64,000 nucleotides of DNA. Origin: Cynocephalus volans. Lineage: Eukaryota > Chordata > Mammalia > Dermoptera > Cynocephalidae. Every line of letters begins with the position of its first letter. The first letter of the stretch is position 1. Position numbers and translations under genes: made by a program. Of the stretch, positions 11,740 to 25,304 are shown piece by piece. The DNA lies in the NCBI RefSeq assembly GCF_027409185.1, contig NC_084462.1, positions 88,584,179 to 88,648,178 of the forward strand, given 5' to 3'. The notes under the pieces are model-generated. The model made no database searches. It saw only the letters and a program-made list of their open reading frames with translations, and was not told where the DNA came from.

Positions 11740-12940
11740 GGACTCATGACTGACACATCAACTTGCACAAAAGGCATCTTCACCAGGATGTCATAGATAC
11801 TTCAATCTCAACATACCTAACATCTTCTCTGCAAGACATGCTCTTCCTCTTAGAGTTTCTACTGCAGTTAGTGACATTGTCATGTACCCAAACCAGAAAT
11901 CCAAGAGGACTTTTCAACTCTCCCATTTCCCTGATTCTCCATATCCATCAACCAGCCTTGGCTTTATGTATGATCTTCTAAATATCTCTCAAGTACAGTC
12001 TCTTTTCTTCATCACCATAGCCACAACCACCATCTTATTTCAGGCCCACATTATCTCCCCTCTGGACAATTGCAATTGCCTTAAAATTAGTCTCAACGAT
12101 TTCTAGTCCTTCACCCATTCTGTCTATTCTCCCTCCACAAAGCAATGGAAGTGAAATCTCTAAATCACAATCTTATAATGCCCCTTCTTATGCCCCCTCC
12201 CCTGTGGCTTCTAAATTCTTACATTTGAAAGCCAGGCTCCTCTGGATTACACCTAAGGCCCCTCACGGTCTAGCTCTTCCAAACCACCTTCTCATCTTTC
12301 TTTATCCTCCTGTATGTAATAAGGTGTCCAGTTCAGAGACCTCTTTAGGTGTTTGCATGTTCCAAGGTGTTTCATGACTCCATCCCTGTCCAGACTGGAT
12401 CAGTTCCTTCAGTAGCTACTATTCGTGTAACACCCAAAACATCTATAATGACCCCTCACAGCTATTTCTTTAGCTCAGGGAATTAGTCAGGATTGCCTCT
12501 TATCTAGATTCCATGATTTCCCTCTCTTTTTAGTTCCTTTGGTTCCCAGTACAGTTCTATGGTCTACTTAGCTTTTTACTGAGTTTCTATTTAAAATTTT
12601 TCTCTTGTTTTCTCACACCTGGTTCCAAGCAGGAAGGCCTTCAGGCAGGTGATACTCAATCCCTACATCTTACCCCAAGCTCCTCACGCTAGATCCCAAC
12701 GAAGGTCCATCTGGAGGGTGGAATGAGTCTCTGCCTTTGTACAACAATGCCTGTCATTCCTCTACTGATTACAAATGCCTTTCATTGTCCTCCAAAACCC
12801 AGCTCAAATGTCACCAACTCTGAGAAGGCTTCTCTGTTTTATCTACTTCAGTTATTGGCTGGATTAAGATATCTATTCCTCCTATTTACAGTTCTATAAC
12901 TTGCACAATTTTTTATTTCATTTATCACTCTTTATTGTGT
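11740..12940 (+). repeat. L2 fragments
   Basis: Long, diverged L2-like run: a 3'-UTR/ORF-like part at 11760-12330 (ctccctccacaaagcaatgg ... cacggtctagctcttcc) and another at about 12740-12940 (cccagctcaaatgtcacc ... gagaaggcttctctg). The middle is too eroded to assign firmly. Confidence 0.45.
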
Positions 12941-13045
12941 GATCTTGGGAAAACCTTTAATTGCTGTGCCTGATCTGTAAAAATGGGATAAACCAACTCT
13001 CAGCGTTGTCATCATATAGTAAATACTCAATAAATGTTTACTAAG
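12941..13045 (+). repeat. MIR SINE fragment
   Basis: gtgatcttgggaaaaccttt ... gtaaaaatgggataa ... actcaataaatgtttact is the MIR 3' half in forward direction. Confidence 0.65.
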
Positions 13046-14121
13046 AGCTGATGGAAATAATGCTTCTAAGTAGGAATAGAAAGCCATATAATGGCTCAGG
13101 ATATATTCATGTCATGACTATTTTAGTGATCAGAAATATCATTTTTGTAATTGTAAGTTCCAATTACTCATATTTTAAAAATTGCAGCCCTGAGTATAGT
13201 AGAATTGACATAACTGAGTCTTCGATTTTACAAAATGCCTTAGAGAACTTTAGCAAAATTAGACAAAAAGTATTAATGTTTGTTAACACAGATTAACTTT
13301 GTGTATCATCAGCAATAAATGAGGTATTTTTTCAAACACTGGACTACTTAAAATAAAGTTGTTCAATAAACTTACGTGATGCCCCCATTTGGTAAAGTGG
13401 TCTCTCATCTGTGGTAAACTGATGACCTTAGATTTATGATTTATAAATAGCATGGCATTGCACAAATATATCCTAATATCAGGGTTTCCCATATAACTCA
13501 AATCTCAGGGAGCCACATAAGGAGTGCTCCAAGGATGGTTCTGTTCTCCAAGTGTAACAGATTCAAAAATTTGTTTTCTATTCTCATTAGATCATCGAAT
13601 GGTCATTCAGCGGTAGCCAAAAATGGTCTCCTCATTTTTTTCTCAATCTTTGCTCTTCTTATCGTCTTTGTACTATTTGGTACTCTTGAAACCTATGTTA
13701 TTCTTTAAAATATTTTCCTCTTGGTTTCTACGATGCTCAGCAATACTGGTCTGTTTCAAACCATGTCTCTTCTGATTTTTTATTTGTTCAGCCTATGAAA
13801 TGTGGGTGCTTTACTTGCTTTGTTTCCTGGGCTTCTGCCCTTTTCTCTCTATCCTCTTTGCTTCCCTTCAATAGATGGATGGATGGATGACACCAAATCA
13901 ATATCTCCTGAACTGCATCTATCCCAAGACCCAGTTTGGAATTTCTTTCTGTCTGCTGGATATTTCCACAAAGATATGTTAGTCGTACTTTAAACTCAGT
14001 ATTCCATATGCAAAGTCAATAATTACAACCCTCCCAAGAATGAATTCAATCTCTGCTAATGATGCTTCAAGTTTCAGTCATACAGATAACTGATTAAAGA
14101 ACAAAAGTTAAAGAAACACCT

Positions 14122-14518
14122 TGCTGTGGATTGAATGTCCCCCCAAAAGTCACTGAAACTTAATCCTCACTGTAACAGAGTTAAGAGGGTGGGGAATCAC
14201 AATTATGGTATTTGAGAGGTGATTAGATTGTGGGGACTGTGCTCTGGCAAATGGATTGATCCATTCAAGGAGTAACGGGCATGGTTCTGATGGCTTTAAA
14301 AGGACAGTGAGTGAGAAATTAGCTCTCTCTTTCTCAGCAATTTCTCCACGTGGTGCCCTGTGTTGTTGTAGAGCCACCACCAAGAACAACGCCCTCACCA
14401 AATGTGTTCCTGGAGTTTAAACTTCCCAGCCTCTGAAACTATAGGAAATAAATTTCACTTCTTTATAATTACCCAGCTTCAGGTATTCTGTTTTAAGCAA
14501 AAGAAAAGGACTAATACA
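14122..14518 (+). mobile_element. solo MaLR LTR (MST/THE1/MLT1 type)
   Basis: 397 bp from tgctgtggattgaatgt to ctaataca, with aataaa near 14446. Flanking 5-bp duplications cacct (14117-14121) and catct (14519-14523), one mismatch. The absence of internal sequence marks a solo LTR. Confidence 0.8.
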
Positions 14519-15514
14519 CATCTTATGCACATTTTTTCCCTGATCACTCTGGAGGCAGACAGGGAGAGTCTGCACTTTTTCATAATTTTTACTCTACTTT
14601 CCAAAATTTCTATCATCAACATGGTTAAGCTCATCCAGAATATTCAACATAATAAGTACTTTTAAAAATGATTTTTAAGAAAATATGTTTGACTTTTTCT
14701 CCTTTAAGGGGAAGATGGAAAATTAGAAGAAATAAGGCAGATAATCTTGTGCTCTTAGGTTTGCATTAGTATGTTTACACTTCTTTTTTTTTGCAGGTAA
14801 TTTTTATTACCAGAAATTCTCAGTTTACTAAGTCTCATTCTTAAGTAATAGCCTTTTTGGGTTTCAAGATTTTTAACCAATGTCAATTTATAGATCAAAT
14901 TTTCTAATTCAGGGATCTTGAAGGTTCGGTTTTACAAAAATTTAAAATAACAATTTCTCTTGGATCCATACTCTTTAAAACAATCAAACGCTCTCATTAT
15001 TTTCTCAGTGGTGCCTAAACAATATCCTACAAAGCTACTGTAAGGAGAGAAACTCCTTTGTTGCCTCTGCTGTTGGAGGAGAGTGTTCAGTTCTTCTACT
15101 GCTCCTTAGGTCCACGAATATCACATGTGAAAATAGTAGTCACAATTGGCTGAACCTTCTTATCTCATTGTTTAAACCTCACTCATGAGATTATTCAGAT
15201 TGTGTTTAATCAACTGCAAACTATTTTCTGAACTCAACAAAGGACATCAGTTAAGCCAGTTGATGCAACTGCAAGAAGATAGGAAGCTCACAGCAAGTCT
15301 ACAGAAAGCAGATAACAAGAAGCAAGTTCTTTCCAGGATCCAAAACACTTCTGTCTTTAGTTCCATGGAATAAGGCTTTAAATTATTCACATTAACAGTT
15401 TTAGCATTACAAACATACAAGGTCTTAAAATGCTAAGCAAAGATGCCAGGGTAACTGTAGAAGGTGATTATAAGCCTGATACAGAAAAATCTATTTTTCC
15501 TCCTTTTTTTTTAA

Positions 15515-15790
15515 AGTGATAGACTATTTTTTCTAGCAGCTTTTTGGTGTACCAAAAAATTGAACAGAAAATACAAAAGACAACCTCCCTGGCCGCACTC
15601 CCCAGTTTTTTCTATTATTAACATCCTTACATCAGGGTGGTACATTTGTTACAATTATGAACCAATATTGATAAATTATTATTAACTCTATTTTACATTA
15701 GGGTTTCCTCTTTGTATTATACAGTTCTATGGGTTTTGCCAAATGTATAATGCCATATATTTACCATTACAGACTATTTTTCCTCCTTTT
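15515..15790. repeat. old L1M 3'-end-like fragment
   Basis: gtaccaaaaaattgaacag ... tggtacatttgttacaatta ... ttttgccaaatgtataatg is a common L1M-derived stretch. Orientation not assigned. Confidence 0.45.
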
Positions 15791-17329
15791 CTAAAAAATA
15801 TTTTTCCTCTGGTTTTTCTCCTAACAATAAAAACAGAGGGGTCAAGAACATACCAAAGAGTGATGAATTGAAGGAGACAATGCCATTTAGGGATCATTTA
15901 AATGTTTGTGTGGTCCTTCCACTTTAATAATATTCAGATGCTCGACTATTTTCTTTCTTTCTTTCTTTCTTTTTTTCACTTCTGAATTTTAAAAATACAA
16001 CAGTAAAGGATGTGAGAAGCCATTGGGAAATCTAATGGTCAGAACTTAAGACAGCTACATTTGTTTCCTATTCCCCTCCCCCACCTTTTATTTGGTCTCA
16101 GGATTCTTTTGAAATTTGCATAAAACATATTTTACAGTTCAGAGAAATTTTTAGTACAGTTTTCCTGTGCAAATTGCCAGAAAGCCTTGCCTAAGCAAAC
16201 CGTTCAACCAAAAGCAGCACTGTATGGTGCTACAGGCTGTCGCTTACTGTGAGAAATTGTTATCTACCTTAAGTGCATGGGTTCGAATCCTGCCTGAAAT
16301 GGAGTTTGGGTTTAATTGTGTGTTTATTTATTTGTTTTTACAGTTCTGGATCCACACTTTATTTTTAGTCTAGGAAAGCATTCAGGGTTGGGAATTTTCT
16401 TGCTTCTATCCGAATAATACCTGAGACTATCTTACTAAGAACTGTTGAGGTTGGATGGTTTGAAGCAAGTCCATCAATACTCAGTGCCCATTTCAAGTAT
16501 CAATATAGCTTCTCATAAAGATTCCCTATACATTACTAAACCTCTGCTTCTTATTAGAACCGGGAGTATCACTGAATTACAGATTCAAAAAGCTGTGTGA
16601 GAAGGCATTTTTTTAATTACCTGTTTGGACACAGGATTAGTCACAAAAAGTTTGAGTCACCAGATTATTTGTGTTCAATACCTCATGCTATTTATTCATT
16701 TTGATTATTTTGTGGATTATCCCACTATGTCTTCATCAGGCACTTGAAACTCATTAAAACCTCAGGTAACTTTGGTTTTCTGAAGCAAAAAATGTCTGAA
16801 AGAGTCAGTGTGTGGAAATGTGCTCTATCCGGCTAAGTATCAGTTGATGGAACTGACTTAGGAAACCATGTCCAGAACCCTTCAATATTGGTAAATCCTT
16901 CAAATATGTCTTCTTTCTAATATACTGGCTTGGAGAACAAAATAGCTAACTAGACAGCTAACATAAAGCCATTGCTTTGTCTATTCATTCATTCAGTGTA
17001 TAAAAAAAATGCTTTGGATCATCAGTGTATAAAATGTAAGAGTGCAGGGTATATAAGAGAAGAATCTTCCAAGGTTAAGGAACTTACATGGTTGGGTCTT
17101 TTGCTTGTTTGTTTATTTCTTTATTTTGCGTTGTGTGCTATTATTTTTTTGTTTGTACACTACTTCCTTCAAAATGGGATCTACAGTGAGTTTGGCAAGC
17201 AGGCAGAGAGAAATTGGGAGACAGTAACCTCATTGGAACCTTAAAAAAATTCATAGTTTGGGGATATGTTTAAAGGTATTTACCACTCACTAACCCGAGC
17301 AACTAGATTGACCTGTATTAACACTTAGG

Positions 17330-17530
17330 CATTGTAGGGGTTGCCACATTTAGCAAATAAAATTATAGGATGTTGATATTAAATTTGAATTTCAGATTAA
17401 CAATTAATTTTTTATAGTATAAGTTTACCCCATGCAATGGTTAGGACATACTTATACTAAAAAAATTATTTGTTATTTATCTGAAATTCAAATTGAATGG
17501 GACATCCTGTATTTTACCTGGTAATATTAG
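17330..17530. mobile_element. palindromic MITE with long inverted repeats
   Basis: The left arm (ccacatttagcaaataaaat ... tttgaatttcagattaacaa) is mirrored by the right arm (ttgttatttatctgaaattc ... atcctgtattttacctgg). A nearly fully palindromic element of about 190 bp, common in mammalian genomes; family name uncertain. Confidence 0.6.
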
Positions 17531-17764
17531 GAAGTGGTAGGCAGCACATGCTGCAAGTGGCAAAGAAAGGACTGTATGAGGAGTGACTGCTGAAAATCAG
17601 CCCACATACCATCTTTACCACTCAGACCTTAAGTGACTGATTTCCGATCTATGTTGAGGGTAGGTGTATGAGACCAGTGGAGCCAGGCACCACTCTGAAA
17701 CAAAGTGGATCATTCTGTCTGGGTAGAAATAACTGAAATTACGTTGCTTTTCCCTCTGGACATA

Positions 17765-18600
17765 CACAAGATTCTTTTTAAAACATTTTTATTTTTATTG
17801 AAGTATTTAATTTACATAGTTTGAGAAATCAAATAGCAGAACAATAATATAAGGGATAAAAGCAGTCCCCTGCCCTGCCATTCCCACTGTAAAGTTCTTC
17901 CCAGAGAATCACTTTCAATGTGTTCTGTTGTTTCTCCTGGTATTTACTTCTATATTTCTAAGTTGCATGAATAAACTGCTATTACTAGTTTAGACAATCT
18001 CTGTTGATTTCTGACTATAAGAAATTAGGATATAGTTCTCTTACACAGTCCAATGCCCCTCCCCGTACACATATACTTTCCTTTTCTGATCTCCTTCTCA
18101 TTCTCTCAATATAATTATAATACTGTCTTTGAATAAAGAGTAATATTTATATCATTACCAAGATATAAATATGGTTCACAGCAGAATCACGTAGTGTGTA
18201 TTATATTTTCTTCCTTGTACAAGTTTTGTTTACCCTGGGGTTAATAACAGCTTAACTTTTCAATGCTTACTTTTCTATGTACTAACTCTAATTTATCCCT
18301 AAATTCTTCTAAAAAAATTCTAAAATCCTTTTCAATATTTAAATGCAATGACAAAATTATAAGTTCCATTTTATTTTTTTCTTAAAAGTAGCCTTTCTGA
18401 AGGCCTCTGCCCCCTCGTTTTGATCTGGACCAGTTCCTGTGCAGTCTTTCTACCCAGATATTGCTCTAGAATTTTTGTTTATTGTCATCTTGGGACTTCC
18501 CTAATTTCTCCCATATTGAATCATCAATATCCTAGATCCTACGACTTCCTCTTTCTTTATTTATTCCTTATGTTGGTGGAGTACATTTTTCAGGACTTTG
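17765..18600. repeat. old interspersed repeat, L1M- or DNA-transposon-like pieces
   Basis: The first 240 bases resemble an L1M 3' end. The part from 18410 (cccctcgttttgatctggac ... ttgtcatcttgggacttcc) resembles an old family I cannot name. Confidence 0.3.
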
Positions 18601-19699
18601 GGAGGAAGGGTGCATAGGTGGTACACGCAGACTCTTAAGTACCACAGTCATACCATTCGTCAAAAAAGTCTGCAATGAGCATCACATTTTTAGAGTTGGA
18701 AAAAATTTATTAAACTGCCTACCTTTCATTTCACAAATAGAGAAACTGAGACTGAAAAAGGAGAAGTAACTCTAATAAAAGTTACACATCTATGAAACAT
18801 ATAAAAGGCTATTCCTAAAAAAAAAAACGAAATTTTTTTTTCTATTTGACTTTGGAAGGAAGCTCGTGATAACCTAAACTACGAGGCTAACTATGTGCAG
18901 AGGTGAAAAAGAGGATAAACATAGTTGTACTAAGGCAACTATTCCTAATTCTGCTGGTACAGGATGCCACCTTATTGATAATTATCCTGAAATGAATAGA
19001 TTTAGTATTTATTGCTACAATTCACTGACCTTCATCAATGACTAATGAAAGAGGGAAGGCAGAGCTTAAGATTTCTAGTGGCTACATCAATCTCTTCGAA
19101 ATCAATTAAAGATAAGTATTATTTTGAGAATTCATATGTTAAAATTAAAAGATTCTCAAAGTTTCTCTCTTCTAAGTAATAAAATACCTTTTTGTAAACC
19201 CTGACCAGCCTGATTCAAGCAAAACTTTGGTATCCTAGAATTTCTCCCAACATCGGGAACCTTTTAGTTGAACTAGGACCAGTCATCTCTGAGGATCCCT
19301 CCATCGTTAAGAAGGAAAGCCCTGCTATCTACAGCAACAAAAATGGTCTCTATCCTATGTAGAGAGGATAGTATAAGAATATTGTTTCAGTTGAGTCCAA
19401 TAAAAACAATGTTGGCATTGTAATCCTTCAAATTACATCATGAGCTGGGCCTGAATATGAAAGTGGAAGTTTTAGCTTGATAACCAAAAAAATTGCTCTG
19501 ACCAGGTAGGTTAAATTATAGTACCTTGAGAGATCTGTGATGTCAGTAGTCATGTCCACCTGTCCTGGAAAACATTGTCATAAGAACATTTTTACTTGGA
19601 AGCAGAGTTAATGGCACCAGAAAGCCATAAAATAATTAGAATGCTTCTTATAACTCTTACCGTAGAGTCCCTGGATGTAGCATGTAACCTAGTAATCCC

Positions 19700-20080
19700 A
19701 AATCTATACATCAGGTGCATTCAATAGAAAACCTGATGAAGTTATTAGGAGGGGCTGACCTTCTCTCTTTCCTTGATCTTTCCCCCTTCATCTAATTATA
19801 AAATGCTGAGCTCTGCTGGCCGTCTTCAGAATGCTTTCTCCGGGCTACCTAACTATGTGTCTCCCTGGTTGCAATCGTCATATTGGCTCAATAAACCTTT
19901 GCTAGGCTGCTATTCGCTGTGGAGCCAGCCTGCACTGTCTGTAAATTGTGTATTTCTTACTTTTATATTAAATTTGGTGTGGCTGCCGCTCAGTCTCTGG
20001 AGCTAAGCTACCCTTTCCCTGTGAAGTCTGCATTTCTTGTTCTTTACAGTAAACCTGTTTTCATTTTCAAAATAAATAAA
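19700..20080 (+). mobile_element. possible retroviral LTR-like segment
   Basis: A TATA-like attataaaat (about 19795) is followed 80-90 bases later by ggctcaataaacctttgct (AATAAA about 19890) and a TG-rich stretch, the order of promoter and poly(A) signal in ERV1-type LTRs. Ends and target duplication not found, so this is only a candidate. Confidence 0.3.
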
Positions 20081-20099
20081 TAAATCCTTGCTGTATGTA

Positions 20100-21215
20100 T
20101 TTGGCCTCAGTTTCTTTTTAGGTCATCAAGCCCAAGGTAACAAAAGGCTTTTCACTGTTAGACAGTAACTTTAAATTTAAATATCAAAGAACTCTCAAAG
20201 TTGTCTTCTACAACAGCCACAATTGATCCAGAGGACTATGCTATGGTTTGCACCTAGTTAACTAAAATAGAACCTGCTTTAGCAATGTCAATTCTGGCCT
20301 GCAATGTCACCAAATCTTTTCATCAATTCTTTTCGTGTTCCTACATCTATGCAATTTTCCCAGCTTCTGAAATCATGTGTCAAATTGTTTGTAATCTGTT
20401 GAAAGCTACTTGTGACCTTTCTGCAAGCTTAAAAAGCAATAACTTCATCTGTTGGCTTCATCACCAGGAAATTCTGGAAAGGGAGAAAGCTCAGAAGTAA
20501 AGAGAGAAGAAAGGCGGTTTTTTGGGTTTTTTTTCTCCTGACCTTTGAAATTGTAATGTCACGTTAATTGAATCTGAATTTCTTGTTAACAGCTATTTCC
20601 TTGGAACATTTCTGGGAACTGTATTAAGTCAAATGTTTATAGGAAAGCAGGTGTTTTCTCTCATGTTTGTGTGTTTTTGTATCTTCTACACAATATCCAT
20701 TTTCCCTTTTTCTCTCTGAGTAATTCATTCTCACAATGCACTCCTGACTTTATACCTTGTAAATCTCCTTTAGTTAGAAGTTCTTTGTTTAACAAATAGT
20801 TTTTGAATAAATAAGTGACAAATAGTTGAAAATCATATAGCTTTCACCGTAGTAAACATATTTGTAGCTTTATCAGCAATCATTTCAGCCATAGAATAAT
20901 GTTTTTTTAAAGACACCCATATAAACATGGCCTTCGCATTTGCACTTGATTTTATCTTAAAATCCATGAAGTCAAACAAAATCTATGCCCATATTTTTAA
21001 AAAACTAACAAAAATGCCTTTTATATTTACCTTTATTTTAACCATTTCTTGGAATCTTCATTTCTATGTGTAGACTGGAATGTCAAGTGGCCTGGGACGA
21101 TCTAGGATTTTTTTTCTCAGCCACGCTTGACCGTCTGTTGGTGAGTATTTTAAACTCCCCTGGAAGGTTTCAACTCCTCTTCCCCTGTGAAGGAGCATCG
21201 ATAATCACAGATCCA
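20100..21215. other. unique intergenic sequence
   Basis: AT-rich, with no gene or identifiable repeat. Confidence 0.45.
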
Positions 21216-21219
21216 GTGA

Positions 21220-21453
21220 GTAAGCAGACCAGTTTTAGGAATGAGGTAGAATGAGGCTGGGAAAGAGAAGAGCCGTACCGTGAAGCTTCGCAGAAAGACT
21301 GAACTTGTCCTGGGTCCATCAGACAATTCAGCCTTGCACAACCGCTGGCTGGAGGCCTTCAACAGCCAAACCAACCAGCCTCTCTCAAAAAAGCCAGATG
21401 CCCATATTCAGGAGTTAAAACAACACCATATGGGCAAGAAGCTACCACCAAAC
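21220..21453 (+). other. possible unrecognised exon or retrocopy fragment
   Basis: An open frame runs from just after a TAG at 21247 to the stop near 21490. It encodes a protein-like sequence (KLRRKTELVLGPSDN... ...NRWLEAFNSQTNQ...). An acceptor-like ttttag lies at about 21233-21238 and a perfect donor match A|gtaagt at 21453. I do not recognise the protein. It could be a lineage-specific exon, a piece of a retrocopy, or chance. Confidence 0.2.
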
Positions 21454-21639
21454 AGTAAGTCGGGTGTGGTTTTTTTGAACCCCAAAGAGTGAGTCGAACT
21501 AATCTTCAGGGTCACTGATGACTTGGTAGCCACAAGTAAATCCCATTCATTGTCCTGGGCGAGTATGGCAGGGCTCTGGAAGTGAGATGCTCCTCTGGAA
21601 CATATTTGGTCTAAATAATTAATTAAGTTCAAAATTTTC

Positions 21640-24175
21640 TGTAGGATTTCCTTTAAATATTAAGCCTCTTCTGAGCTTCTCAACCTCAAGAAGCTTAAGT
21701 AGAATCCCTTTATTTTTTCAGAAACCATTCCTTAAGAGTTCACTGACATCTAAGGTAAGTGGGTATAACTCTGAGTAGCCAGGAAAGTCCCAGGGAAGTT
21801 TATTTTATCCTCATTATCAATATTTCAGTGTTTCTCAAGGTCTATAATAATCCTCTCATTCACTTCCGTTTTCCATGGCCTCAACTGAGGAATTAAAGTA
21901 ATTAATTATGTATACTTTGGGAGATTGTCGATGCACTGTTTCTGGACTTTTCTTGTAAACTACATTTTCTTAGGTGGTTGTGTCATCCTGAAAAGTAAAT
22001 AAGGTGCATTTTTACAAAGCTGAGGGCTAGACATACTGTTGTTCCATTTTTTACAATTTTAGTCTGAGTTTGTAACATCAGAAAATTCTGTCAGAGATAT
22101 AAAACATGCTCTCACTGACTGTACTCCCTTATACCTCCATTTTAGCATTTTTATACCACAGATCTCATGTTCTACCCTTCTGGATGGTACCCAAACATTC
22201 TAGCTTGGTGTGGATAAATCCAGATCAGGCTTCTTGCAGGAAATATCTTTCTAATCATCTGTCTCATTCTGGGCTGAAATCAAGAAAGTATGAAGGTATT
22301 AGGAAAGAAAGTTAGGAATAACGATCTCATTAAAATTCTCTTTTTAAAAAAAAGCACTTGAGAAACCAAAATGTAGTTGAATCACTTAGGATCAATATCA
22401 GCTAAACCAAAGCTTTAATATTATCAAAAGTTGAAACACTAGAATCAAAAAGAGTATTTCAAAGATTGATTCTCCACTTTGCTTCATCTACTAGTGAGCA
22501 TAGCAAGACAGAGTTTTGTATTTTGTTTGTTTTTTCTTTCTCTGTATTCCTTTCCTGGGTCAGGATACATTATGAATTTCCCTATTACCTTCTTGGGGCC
22601 AGGCATTCACCAAGCTAGGATTACAGAAGTGAGACTTTTGAAAAGTAATTGAAAAAGAAAAAGGAAATATTAGCAGAATGGCACCTAAGAGTTATGCTCC
22701 TCTTGATGTGGGTCACTTTTAGCAGTGTGAAAAATCTAATTGTTTTGAAGATTGTCTTAAAGATACTTGATCTATATGAGGGAATCTATGGGGAAATGAA
22801 AGAATATGAGACAGCCTAATGAATCTCCAACTCTACTCACCATCAGTTCTCTCCACTCCATCCAGGGGAAAGTCTAACAGAAAACCTAGGCCAGAGGCTG
22901 AGGAAAGTAGACAAATTTCCCCAGGTGGAAGAGACTGCATAATCTAAATAGGTGAGAGAAGAGAGAGGTTCTTCACAGGAGAGGGGATTTCAGGTATCTA
23001 GAAGAGGGGATACCACCTGGACAGCCCCTAGAGATGAGAATGGAGACCCATTACACTGGAAGAGCCACTGGGAGGAGCAAATAGAGAGGAGGAGTCACTC
23101 ATCCTTCCACACATGAAACGCACTCCAGATAAATGGCAATTGGTGACATGGGACTGAAATCAAGATCTGTTCCCTCTTTGAACTCTCTTGGGTATGTTTT
23201 AACTTGTTTTTTGTTTTTGCAATGGAGTACACTGTCTTGTCTTCTGATATTAAGAGGTTATATAGAAAGAAAAGCAGAAATAAAATTTTTTGAAAGAATA
23301 GTCAATGTATCTCAGTTGAAAAATCCAAATGCTGAAGGGTTTTTTTTTTTCTGCTTACCAGACAAAGCCTGCCTATTCAGGTTGAGCATTTTTTGGTAAA
23401 ATCGTAAAACTAATTACTCAGTGGTTTGACCAATCAATTCACTTTCAACAGCCAGTTTTTAATCCTCCTGTTCACAATAAACACAGGGAGCCATCTGCCT
23501 TGTCAGTGAGAAAAACAAAGTTAACAGGAAAGAAAGGAAGATAAGAGCTTTTCACGGTTAGCAGTAAAGAGGAAAGTTGTCAACACTGTCTCCACATTGC
23601 TGAGTCAGATGAAAATAGATAGAACCAAGTAGTTTTTCTTCAACAGTTTCAAAGCAGGGGTCTCAAGAGTGATTGATTAGGGTCCAGATGTGAGGAAAAT
23701 ATTATTATTAGTATGACTATTATTATTGTTAGTGTACTGAGGGTACCAGGTCAGTGCGGCAGGAGCTGCATTCCTTCCCAGCTCCCAGGTCGATGGGAAT
23801 ATTTCCCATTTCAATCCAAGTGGGATAATTAGTCCGATTCTGTTTTATAATCATAAATTGCCTCCTGACAGCTATCCTACAAATTCATGTTTATGTCACA
23901 AAGTCAAACACTTTGAGAGAGCGAGGAGACAATAGTAAGAATAAAGCCATCCCTATGATTTTCAATAGGCAACTGTATGTGCCTTACTCGTAGTTGGTCA
24001 GAGCCATCATCTTCATTTCAGTTTGGCAGGGCTATGTGATTTCACCCTCACCAATGGAAGGAGTATCCATTCCAAAAAGAAAAGATGCTGGACAAGCGAA
24101 AATTTAACAAATATCCCAGCACTAGAACAATGCGTGAGCTATGTGACACTCAATAAATGAACATGTGCACTATAT
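21640..24175. other. unique intergenic sequence
   Basis: No gene seen. A T-run lies near 23339. The stretch 23840-23990 is compositionally balanced and could be conserved non-coding DNA, which cannot be judged from one sequence. Confidence 0.45.
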
Positions 24176-24179
24176 TCTT

Positions 24180-25035
24180 GTTTTTCTTGATCATGCCTGT
24201 CAGTAGTTTATTGGTATTTTCCAGGTACTATCTCTTTTTTATTTATTTTCTTTTAAAACCTTTTCTACTTTATTAATTCATGATATTATTTTTATAAATT
24301 CCTTCCTTCTCTCTTCTTTTGGTTTATTTTATTATTTTCTTTTTAAAATTTTCAGTTAACATTTGTTTCTTTTTCATATTCTTTGTTTTTTAATAAATAT
24401 ATGCATTGGTAGCATACCATATGTTTTGAGATATTATGCATTGTTTTATTTATAAATAGATTTATAAACAATAGATTTATAGGTTTTCTCTTTTGTTCGA
24501 GGAAGTTTTTTAATTGTTATTTAAGCTTCTAAGGGAATAAATATTCTGAATTATCTTTTTGTAGTAATTTCTAGTTTTATTACATTATGGTCAGAGAATG
24601 TGGACTTTGAGATTTCTTCTTTGGAGTTTTTATTGTGATTTACCTTATGGCCTACATGAACAAATTTTTTAAATGTTCCAAGAGTATTTGAACAGTCTAC
24701 TCTCTGTTCTATATATCTATCTATTATTGCTAACTTTTAAAATTCACATCTTCAATAATTTCAATAATGTTACTTTTTTGTCTGCTTGATCCATCAGTTT
24801 CTAAAAAGAATATGTTAAAGGCTACTCTGAGTATCTGAAGTTTGAGTTTCTATAAATTTCTTTTTGTGCTTCTAATGACTTTTGTAATACATGTTGTGTG
24901 GTTATATTTTCATACATAAACATTTACATTTATTATATCTTTGTTATATTTAATGGTCTTTAAAAATTCTACTTTGATATTAATATTACCATTTTTGCTT
25001 TAATCTTTTGCTAAGTTCAACTCACTCCATCTCTT
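24180..25035 (-). mobile_element. old L1/HAL1 ORF2 (endonuclease-linker) remnant
   Basis: Reversed L1-like text: tttctagttttattacattatggtcagagaatg (about 24568-24600), then tttactgcttg-type and 'tttgatattaatattaccat' segments in the order of the L1 endonuclease region. Very diverged; no ORF. Confidence 0.55.
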
Positions 25036-25304
25036 ATTTTTCAAACTTTTGGGACTACGTTTGGAGATAGTTACTAACAATAAGTCTGGCATGGGGGACA
25101 ATCGGTGGTGGTTCAGAATAGATACTCAGAGTCTGATTGGGAGGAGGTGTATTTGCTAACTCTCGGATTCCTTCCACTCTCTTCCTCTTCCTCAGTCATT
25201 GATTAGCTACAGTTACAGGATACCCTTTTTATTCCTTTGTTTTTGAGCTTTTAATGCATTTCTTCAATGAAATGGTGGGAAGTAAGAGAGGAGAGACAGG
25301 GGGT

